Shown here piece after piece: positions 58,987-64,000 of a stretch of DNA of 64,000 nucleotides. This DNA is from Pelomicrobium methylotrophicum (lineage in GTDB: Bacteria; Pseudomonadota; Gammaproteobacteria; Burkholderiales; UBA6910): contig NZ_VPFL01000001.1 in assembly GCF_008014345.1 (NCBI RefSeq), positions 235,095-299,094 on the forward strand. The letters are read 5' to 3'. The position numbers and the translations under genes were made by a program. The notes beneath the pieces are model-generated. The model searched no databases, had not been told where the DNA came from, and saw only the letters and a list, made by a program, of their open reading frames with translations. The first letter of the stretch is position 1, and each line of letters opens with the position of its first letter.

Positions 58987-59949
58987 ATGCATCCTCTTGA
59001 TCTCACTCAGTGGCGGCACGAACACGTGTTCGACCACGGCAACCGGGCCGGCGAGCGCAATACTTGGCGGGTGGTGGCGTTGACCAGCGCCATGATGGCG
59101 ATCGAGATCGCGGCCGGGTGGCTCTTCAACTCCATGGCTTTGCTGGCCGACGGCTGGCACATGAGCACCCACGCCGTCGCCCTCGGCGTCTCGGGGATGG
59201 CGTACGTCCTCGCCCGCCGGCTCGCCCACGACGCGCGGTTCGCTTTTGGCACGTGGAAAATCGAGGTGCTGGCCGCCTTCGCCAGCGCAGTCTTCTTGGC
59301 CGTGGTCGCCCTTTACGTGGCGGTGGAGTCGGCGGCCCGACTCTTTCGACCGCTGCCCATCGACTACGAGCAGGCCCTCCTCGTCGCCACCCTGGGGCTT
59401 GCGGTCAATCTCCTGTGCGCCTGGCTGCTGAGGGATCACCACCATCACCCGCATTCCGGCGACGATGCCTCCCATGACCCTCTCCACGCCCACGGGGACC
59501 GTCACCACGTCGATCTCAACCTGCGCTCGGCCTACCTCCACGTGGTCGCGGACGCGCTCACCTCGATACTCGCCATCGCCGCCCTGCTGGGCGGGCGGCT
59601 GGCGGGCTGGAACTGGCTCGATCCGGTCATGGGCATCGTCGGTGCGACGGTGATTGCGGCCTGGGCCTACGCGCTGATCCGAGATTCGTCCAAGGTGCTC
59701 CTCGACCGGGAGATGGATCACCCCGTGGTCGAGCGGGTGCGCCGGCTCATCGAAGGCGACGGCGAGGCGACGATCTCAGACCTCCACGTGTGGCGCGTCG
59801 GCCGCACCCAGTACGCCTGCATCGTCTCGCTGGTGGCCCACACGCCCAAGACACCGGACGAGTACCGCGAGCGGCTCAGGCATTGTCCCGAGCTGGGGCA
59901 CGTATCGATCGAGGTCAATCCCTGTCCGCGCTGCCGCAAGCAGCCGTAG
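58987..59949 (+). CDS. dmeF: Cation diffusion facilitator, DmeF-like
   Basis: Proton-coupled efflux of divalent metals (Co, Ni, Zn) across the inner membrane. A 320-residue CDF protein with six helices. The metal site residues are in LLADGWHMSTHAVALG (helix 2) and LHVVADALTSILAI (helix 5). A histidine-rich loop (DHHHHPHSG and HAHGDRHH) lies between helices 4 and 5. The N-terminal HEHVFDHGN and SMALLADGWHM fit the DmeF subgroup. The cytoplasmic tail ends PCPRCRKQP with two Cys. Transposon insertion lies 47 bp downstream. Confidence 0.86.
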   Translation: MHPLDLTQWRHEHVFDHGNRAGERNTWRVVALTSAMMAIEIAAGWLFNSMALLADGWHMSTHAVALGVSGMAYVLARRLAHDARFAFGTWKIEVLAAFASAVFLAVVALYVAVESAARLFRPLPIDYEQALLVATLGLAVNLLCAWLLRDHHHHPHSGDDASHDPLHAHGDRHHVDLNLRSAYLHVVADALTSILAIAALLGGRLAGWNWLDPVMGIVGATVIAAWAYALIRDSSKVLLDREMDHPVVERVRRLIEGDGEATISDLHVWRVGRTQYACIVSLVAHTPKTPDEYRERLRHCPELGHVSIEVNPCPRCRKQP

Positions 59950-60001
59950 GCGGACGCGGCCGGCGTTGGCCTCAATGGCGAAAGAACGCTGGCGCACAAG
60001 G

Positions 60002-60598
60002 TGCATAAGTTCAGAAACCTTTGGCACTCCTTTGATCAAGGAGGAGTGCCATGCAAGTGCACCCTGTCGGGTACCGGATCCGGGGGTTCTACCGGGTAGC
60101 CAAGCTGGGGCATCTTTGGGAGATGACCCCCAAAGATGCCCAAGAACGACTCCAAATCCTGCGCCTCAAGACAAACACGGCCTGCAAGCCACCCGGGATG
60201 CCTTCGGGGTTTCCCGAAGGACACTCTATCGCTGGAAGAAGGCCCTGAAAGACGCCGGCGGAAACCCGGCGGCGCTGGCGGCAAAGTCCTCGGCGCCGAA
60301 GCGAAAGAGGACGCCCAAGACAGAGGCGAGGCTTGCGGCCGAAGTCCGACGCCTGCGCACGCTGTGGCCCAACCTGGGCAAGGAAAAGCTTTCCGTGCTG
60401 CTGGCCCCTTGGTGTCGCGAGCAGGGCATTGCTTTGCCCTCGGTCTCGACGATCGGCCGGATCATTGCCCGGGCCCCCGACAAGATGCGCTTCTGCCCCC
60501 CAAGGCTCGATGCCCACGGCCGCATCAGGCCTATGCGCGGCCGCCCCAAGCCGCGCAAACCCCAGGGGGTGAAGACCGCCCCGCTGGAGTGCCTGGCC
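60002..60598 (+). pseudogene. Truncated and frameshifted transposase copy (IS481-like)
   Basis: Homologous to the left 590 bp of the complete element at 62177. The protein would start MQVHPVGYRIRGFYRVAKLG at ATG 60051. One base is missing near 60165-60175 relative to the other copy (CGCCTCAAGACAAACACGG), which shifts the frame. After that the HTH part FGVSRRTLYRWKKALKDAG is readable. Similarity stops at about 60598, just before the first catalytic Asp, so this copy has no DDE core and no right end. Confidence 0.8.
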
Positions 60599-60865
60599 GC
60601 GATTGGCGTGAACCACGAGCAGGCGAAGATTGGGCCGACCGAGCAGAACTTGGAGTGGGTGGCACAAAGAGCAGGGCGGTCGCTAGCAGAGGCGCAAGGC
60701 ACTGTCTCGACGTGGTGGTATAACACCAAAGAGAGGGCGGGTGATTGGGCAAGCGGTTTGTTTGGCAAGACAAATGAAACGTTGCAGAGAACAGTGGACT
60801 ATGGCCACCAAGTCGCCGCCGAATTGACGGGGCAAGGAGAAGCGCCACCGCCCAACAACCGTTAA
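60599..60865 (+). pseudogene. 3' remnant of an unknown gene fused to the transposase fragment
   Basis: Downstream of the break the open frame continues for 88 codons with a different character: AQRAGRSLAEAQGTVSTWW, NTKERAGDWASGLFG and GHQVAAELTGQGEAPPPNN. It reads like the C-terminal end of a helical protein whose beginning was lost when the transposase copy was truncated. I recognise no family. The frame is open from the transposase fragment, so a chimeric protein could be made. Confidence 0.45.
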
Positions 60866-60921
60866 GGAAAAGTCTGCGCAACCCATGCGCGACGCGTCAC
60901 CGCGTTGGGTCGCGCAGAACT

Positions 60922-61446
60922 TCACCATCGGCGGTCGAAGTAGTCGAAAGAGCTGCGGCGGTCGACGTGAAGGTCGCTGTCGCTGTCAACGCGGATGCCA
61001 TCAAGGTACATACCGGCACCAAACGGACCAGGCTGAAGCCCGTTCTTGGAGAAATATTCTTCCCAGTACCTTTGGTGTCGTTTTAGTTCATCTAAGTAAT
61101 CGACCCGGCCGCCGGGAGCGGCACCAAGCTCATCCAGCAGCGAGGTGTAAGGTTCCCCCGTCAGCCAGTGCAAGAACCGCCAGAAAATGTGGATGCCGAA
61201 GAAAACGAAAAACGCAAGGAAGAGCCCCCCGAGAACGTCGTACAAAGGACGCGAGAAGTTTCGCATCTCTCCGAATATCCCGAAAACCATCAAGGCGGCC
61301 GCCGTACACACGGCTGATGCAAGCCACAGACGGCGTGCCGTCTTGCTCTTCAGTTCACGGGTCAGAAAGCTGGTAATCCGCCACACGACGTAAAATGGCA
61401 CACCGAAGAAACCAACCAAAAATAAAATTTTGAGTGCGGTGTCCAT
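60922..61446 (-). CDS. Membrane protein of unknown function
   Basis: A 174-residue protein with three hydrophobic segments (about 5-27, 38-58 and 70-92: ILFLVGFFGVPFYVVWRI; LWLASAVCTAAALMVFGIFG; LGGLFLAFFVFFGIHIFW). A soluble tail of about 80 residues follows, rich in Tyr and Asp, ending FDYFDRRW. AAAGGGTAAG lies before ATG 61446. No family is recognised. Carried within the composite unit. Confidence 0.6.
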   Translation of the reverse strand: MDTALKILFLVGFFGVPFYVVWRITSFLTRELKSKTARRLWLASAVCTAAALMVFGIFGEMRNFSRPLYDVLGGLFLAFFVFFGIHIFWRFLHWLTGEPYTSLLDELGAAPGGRVDYLDELKRHQRYWEEYFSKNGLQPGPFGAGMYLDGIRVDSDSDLHVDRRSSFDYFDRRW

Positions 61447-61466
61447 GTTCTTACCCTTTCTTTGCG

Positions 61467-61877
61467 TTATGGGTTGCCGAGCCCCATCGTTTTCGCAACA
61501 CGTTCCAACCGATCATCGCAGGTCATGAGGCGTGCCCCATGCCGCTCCGCCAGGGCGAGATAAAGCGCATCGTACACCGTGAGATTGTGTGTGTCCGCCA
61601 AAGAGAAGGCTGCGACAAGCAATGGAGCATGCGGCTCGATGCGAACCGGCAGAGAGGCGATCGCCTCGATGATTGTCCTAGCCTCATCGGAAGACAACTC
61701 GCCGCGCCGCCTCTTACGCAACAGCACGTTAGCCGATTCGGCCAGCATCAGATCAGGGGCCAGCACGACATCCGCGCCGTGCATCGCCCGGTTCATGGCC
61801 GCCTCGATCTCGGGATGAAGCGACCCGTCCGGGACGAAGAGCCGCACGATGGCGGAAGTGTCGACAACCCAAATCAT
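61467..61877 (-). CDS. PIN-domain toxin (VapC/FitB type)
   Basis: A 136-residue PIN-domain ribonuclease. Acidic active-site residues are visible: D6 in WVVDTSAIVRLF, E in LMLAESANVLL, D in LTVYDALYLALAE and D in LMTCDDRLERVA. PIN toxins cleave RNA, often tRNA, when the antitoxin is degraded. It overlaps the antitoxin gene by 4 bp. It lies in the mobile unit, which fits with a stabilising role. Confidence 0.88.
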   Translation of the reverse strand: MIWVVDTSAIVRLFVPDGSLHPEIEAAMNRAMHGADVVLAPDLMLAESANVLLRKRRRGELSSDEARTIIEAIASLPVRIEPHAPLLVAAFSLADTHNLTVYDALYLALAERHGARLMTCDDRLERVAKTMGLGNP

Positions 61878-62104
61878 CGTGCCCGATCTGCCCGGACGTC
61901 CTCGACGGTATCGCCAAGGGTTCGCCCGGCGAGTTTGTCACGCCACTGCCGAGCAAGCTCCACGGGCGATGGCCTCGCCAGGCGCACTTCCCGTTCGATC
62001 AGGGCGCGAACGTATTCCTGCACGCTGCGATGGCTGGCAGCGGCAAGCCGCTTCAATGCCTCATGGACATCATCGGGCAGGTTGCGGATATGCAGTGCTT
62101 TCAT
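61874..62104 (-). CDS. FitA-like ribbon-helix-helix antitoxin
   Basis: A 76-residue protein. The RHH strand-helix-helix is MKALHIRNLPDDVHEALKRLAAASHRSVQEYVRALIERE (seen as LHIRNLPDDVHEALKRLA and HRSVQEYVRAL), with the C-terminal part (LAGRTLGDTVEDVRADRA) that would bind the toxin. It should repress its own operon through the dyads upstream (62127-62157). Confidence 0.86.
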   Translation of the reverse strand: MKALHIRNLPDDVHEALKRLAAASHRSVQEYVRALIEREVRLARPSPVELARQWRDKLAGRTLGDTVEDVRADRAR

Positions 62105-62126
62105 AGTGGTTCCTGTGCCCCAGAAA

Positions 62127-62157
62127 GGTAGCGATATTCTACCTATTATTTGCTACC
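62127..62157. promoter_or_regulatory. Operator-like repeats upstream of the toxin-antitoxin operon
   Basis: GGTAGC (62127-62132) pairs with GCTACC (62152-62157), and a nearer CTACC (62139-62143) gives a shorter dyad with the first. The AT-rich middle contains likely -10 DNA for the minus-strand operon. FitA-type antitoxins bind such spaced dyads. Confidence 0.55.
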
Positions 62158-62176
62158 ATCTTAGCACAAAAATCGC

Positions 62177-63263
62177 TGCATAAGTTCACAAACCTTTGGC
62201 ACTCCTTCGAAGCGGGAGGAGCGCCTTGCAAGTGCACCATGTCGGGTACCGGATCCGGGGGTTCTACCGGGTAGCCAAGCTGGGGCATCTTTGGGAGATG
62301 ACCCCCAAAGATGCCCAAGAACGACTCAAAATCCTGCGCTTCTGGGAAAGACACGGCCTTCAAGCCACAATCGATGCCTTCGGGGTTTCCCGAAGGACAC
62401 TCTACCGGTGGAAGAAGGCCCTGCGCGAGGCGGGCTTCAATCCCGCAGCCCTGGCAGCTCGGTCCTGCGCCCCCAAACGCCGTCGCACGCCCAAGACCGA
62501 CCCTCGCCTGGTGGCGCAAATCCGCAGGCTGCGTACCCTCCACCCCAACCTCGGCAAGGACAAGCTGCACGTCGTGCTGCGCCCTTGGTGCAAGGAGAGG
62601 CGCGTGGCGCTGCCCTCGGTGTCCACCCTCGGCAGGATCATCGCCCGCGCCCCGGACAGGATGCGCTTCGCCCCCGCCCGGCTCGATGCCCAAGGCCGCC
62701 CCAAACCCGTGCGCCGCCACACCAAGCCGCGCAAACCCAAGGGCGCGAAGACCGCCCCCCTGCAATGCCTGGCGGTGGATACCATCGAACGCGTCCGCGA
62801 TGGACTGCGCCGCTACATCCTCACCTTCATCGATCCGGCCAGCCGCTTCGCCCTGGCGGTGGCGACTCCCAGCAAAGCCAGCCGCCATACCCAGACGGCA
62901 CTCACCGCCGCCTTGAGCCTGCTGCCCGCGAAACCCCAGGTGCTGCTGTCGGACAACGGCTCGGAGTTCGAAGCAGACTTTGCCAAAACCCTTGATGACC
63001 ACGGCATCGCCCGCTGGTACACCTACCCCAAAACACCGAAGATGAACGCCCACATCGAACGCTTCAACCGCACCGTCCAGGAATCCTTCGTCGACTACCA
63101 CGAAGACCTGCTGTTCACAGACCTCGCACGCTTCAACCAGAAACTGGCCGACTGGCTCCTCTTCTACAACGCCCAGCGCCCCCACCATCGCCTGGGGCAA
63201 CGAACGCCCCTACAATTCCTCCTCCAACACCAACCCGAGTGCCAAAGGTGGTGGACGCATACA
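62177..63263 (+). mobile_element. Complete IS481-like insertion sequence
   Basis: Terminal inverted repeats of about 27 bp: left 62177-62204 and right 63237-63263 share CCTTTGGCACTC exactly and most of the outer bases (TGCATAAGT against TGTATGCGT). Length 1087 bp. It holds one transposase gene. No target duplication is visible around this copy alone, but its right end pairs with the left end of the other copy through CAAGG. Confidence 0.75.
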
Positions 63264-63326
63264 CAAGGTGGACTTCGCGGCAACGGGCATTTAGAATGCG
63301 CAGAGGAGATGGCATTCCTCCTTTAA
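62226..63326 (+). CDS. IS481-like transposase (HTH plus DDE integrase core)
   Basis: A 366-residue frame. The N-terminal HTH part has HGLQATIDAFGVSRRTLYRW. The integrase core holds the triad D185 (CLAVDTIERV), D243 (LLSDNGSEFE) and E278 (AHIERFNRTVQE), the last two 34 residues apart. FYNAQRPHHRLGQRTPLQFL is the usual end of such proteins. The start is TTG 62226, at the position of the ATG in the other copy. Translation runs past the inverted repeat into host DNA, adding about 20 residues. Confidence 0.86.
   Translation: MQVHHVGYRIRGFYRVAKLGHLWEMTPKDAQERLKILRFWERHGLQATIDAFGVSRRTLYRWKKALREAGFNPAALAARSCAPKRRRTPKTDPRLVAQIRRLRTLHPNLGKDKLHVVLRPWCKERRVALPSVSTLGRIIARAPDRMRFAPARLDAQGRPKPVRRHTKPRKPKGAKTAPLQCLAVDTIERVRDGLRRYILTFIDPASRFALAVATPSKASRHTQTALTAALSLLPAKPQVLLSDNGSEFEADFAKTLDDHGIARWYTYPKTPKMNAHIERFNRTVQESFVDYHEDLLFTDLARFNQKLADWLLFYNAQRPHHRLGQRTPLQFLLQHQPECQRWWTHTQGGLRGNGHLECAEEMAFLL
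63269..63297 (+). promoter_or_regulatory. Putative promoter of the fluC riboswitch transcript
   Basis: TGGACT (63269-63274), 17 bp, TAGAAT (63292-63297). The -35 begins on the base after the CAAGG repeat, so the transposon end sits directly against the promoter. Confidence 0.5.
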
Positions 63327-63355
63327 CCGCCCGCGTGGCTGATGATGCCTGCCTT
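63303..63355 (+). ncRNA. Fluoride riboswitch (crcB motif)
   Basis: The sequence carries the conserved parts of the crcB RNA: GGAGATGGCATTCCTCC (63305-63321), TTAACCGCC, and GCTGATGATGCCTGC (63338-63352). Order and spacing agree with known fluoride riboswitches upstream of crcB genes. The downstream gene is the fluoride channel gene itself. Confidence 0.9.
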
Positions 63356-63459
63356 GCAGATTGCCCGGATCCGGGGAGGGTAGGCGCGCAGGTGGTCAAT
63401 TCCCGCTTTTCTCTCGCCTCCTTCTCCGTTCCAAGAAAAACGCTCCAGAAAGGAACGGA

Positions 63460-63846
63460 ATGGCAATGTATTCGCTTCTTAGCGTGTTTCTCGGCGCAGG
63501 CCTAGGCGCATGCCTGCGCTGGTGGCTTGGCGTCGTCCTGAATCCGCTCTTTCCGGCCATTCCGCTCGGAACGCTCGCAGCAAACCTGCTGGGCGGCTAC
63601 TTCGTGGGCATGGCGATCGCCTACTTTTCCTTCAAATCGGGCTTGCCTCCGGAGGCGCGCCTCTTCGTCATCACGGGCTTCCTGGGGGGGCTCACCACGT
63701 TTTCGACCTTTTCCGCCGAGGTCGTCACTCTGCTCGGACGAGGGCAGCTTGCCTGGGCGCTCGCTGCGGCGGGCGGACATCTGCTGGGCTCGCTCGCCCT
63801 CACCGCCCTGGGGATCGGCACAGTGAAATGGCTCATACGAGGCTAG
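63460..63846 (+). CDS. fluC: Fluoride ion channel FluC (CrcB)
   Basis: A 128-residue four-helix membrane protein that lets toxic fluoride out of the cell as a dual-topology dimer. The signature GGLTTFSTFSAEVV is at about residues 72-85, and PLGTLAANLLGGYFVG precedes it. The polar track residues (TTFSTFS) are intact. ATG 63460 has AAGGAACGG upstream. Expression should rise with fluoride through the riboswitch about 105 bp before it. Confidence 0.93.
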   Translation: MAMYSLLSVFLGAGLGACLRWWLGVVLNPLFPAIPLGTLAANLLGGYFVGMAIAYFSFKSGLPPEARLFVITGFLGGLTTFSTFSAEVVTLLGRGQLAWALAAAGGHLLGSLALTALGIGTVKWLIRG

Positions 63847-63883
63847 CAGGGCTTTGAGCGGGCCTCATCGACAGGAGAATTGA

Positions 63884-64000
63884 ATGGACGCCTCCCACCC
63901 CGTGAGGTCTGAACCCGAGTCGTTCACCGCGCCGGTTGCCTTCGGTATAGAGGGGCCTGCGGCGCCCGGCGCCGTGGATGACTCTGCGGAGGGGATGGAT
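63884..64000 (+). CDS. Unidentified gene, N-terminal part (runs off the window)
   Basis: An ATG at 63884 with AGGAG 8 bp upstream opens a frame of 39 codons to the window end, MDASHPVRSEPESFTAPVAF and on. The residues are mostly polar, acidic and proline-rich, as in a flexible leader. No family can be named. It is 37 bp after fluC, so possibly in the same transcript. Confidence 0.5.
   Translation, partial: MDASHPVRSEPESFTAPVAFGIEGPAAPGAVDDSAEGMD

Larger units (their letters stand above)
59997..63268. mobile_element. Composite-transposon-like unit with 5-bp flanking repeats CAAGG
   Basis: Two related insertion sequences in the same orientation bound the unit (60002 to 63263). The outer left end (TGCATAAGTTCAGAAACC) belongs to the truncated copy, and the outer right end (GCATACA on the plus strand) to the complete copy. 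CAAGG occurs at 59997-60001 and 63264-63268, exactly outside these ends. Cargo is a chimeric frame, a membrane protein and a toxin-antitoxin pair. Confidence 0.65.

Noticed and set aside
60051..60248. Small gene at 60051-60248
   Set aside because: It is the frameshifted beginning of the truncated transposase copy, not a separate gene.

Overview
The window looks like a chromosome segment of a GC-rich betaproteobacterium with a chemolithotrophic bent. The signs are a CbbP-type phosphoribulokinase (Calvin cycle), a SorA/SorB-like sulfite dehydrogenase pair, a DsrE-like protein, the betaproteobacterial leuS / lptE-holA-proA set, the ubiE-ubiJ-ubiB ubiquinone genes, PhoBR, a cysteine-poor DksA and a very large DUF3683 flavin/Fe-S oxidoreductase. 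No rRNA, tRNA or CRISPR array was seen. Species assignment is inference.

Layout. 1-3249: cbbP (partial) divergent from leuS. 3250-12203: accessory block between leuS and its usual neighbours lptE-holA-proA. It holds a Fic protein behind a repeat-rich promoter region, a short integron cassette array with recognisable attC sites (a two-gene cassette with one broken gene, then a 5'-nucleotidase cassette), a DUF4143-type ATPase behind three palindromes and a probably leaderless promoter, and a fused 5-oxoprolinase. 12321-18473: lptE, holA, proA, a lipoyl-domain dihydrolipoamide dehydrogenase, dsrE-like, GNAT and a small acidic protein. 18578-22340: glycerophosphodiesterase, D-amino acid dehydrogenase, GNAT, YqaA. 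22427-28449: DUF3683 oxidoreductase, and phoBR on the minus strand with a clear Pho box. 28615-32926: DUF971 gene, ubiE, a lipoprotein, ubiJ, ubiB. 32998-36949: potABCD with overlapping ends. 36936-43570: DHH phosphoesterase, VanZ, SagB-type nitroreductase, 2Fe-2S ferredoxin, alpha/beta hydrolase and a NodIJ-like ABC exporter. 43797-46827: hemJ and a set of exported proteins (NTF2-like, DUF305, YVTN beta-propeller).

46828-51260 is the most intriguing stretch. A secreted dienelactone-hydrolase-like gene and an ECF sigma gene each follow a homologous leader of about 240 bp. Each leader carries the same promoter-like signal, GGAATA-N17-CTCT(T/A). The sigma gene is followed by a membrane protein (candidate anti-sigma), the sulfite dehydrogenase and, after a strong terminator, its cytochrome. 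I infer a small ECF regulon for periplasmic stress or sulfur oxidation.

51397-59949: YqeB-like protein, then a metal-homeostasis region (ABC-type Zn/Mn importer, outer-membrane barrel, small exported His-containing protein, Fur/Zur-type regulator, DmeF-type efflux pump) with aroF-type DAHP synthase and dksA between. 59997-63268 is a composite-transposon-like unit: a truncated, frameshifted transposase copy and a complete one, in direct orientation, with exact 5-bp flanking repeats CAAGG. It carries a membrane protein and a FitAB/VapBC-type toxin-antitoxin pair. It ends just before the promoter, fluoride riboswitch and fluC gene at 63269-63846. The window closes in an unidentified gene.
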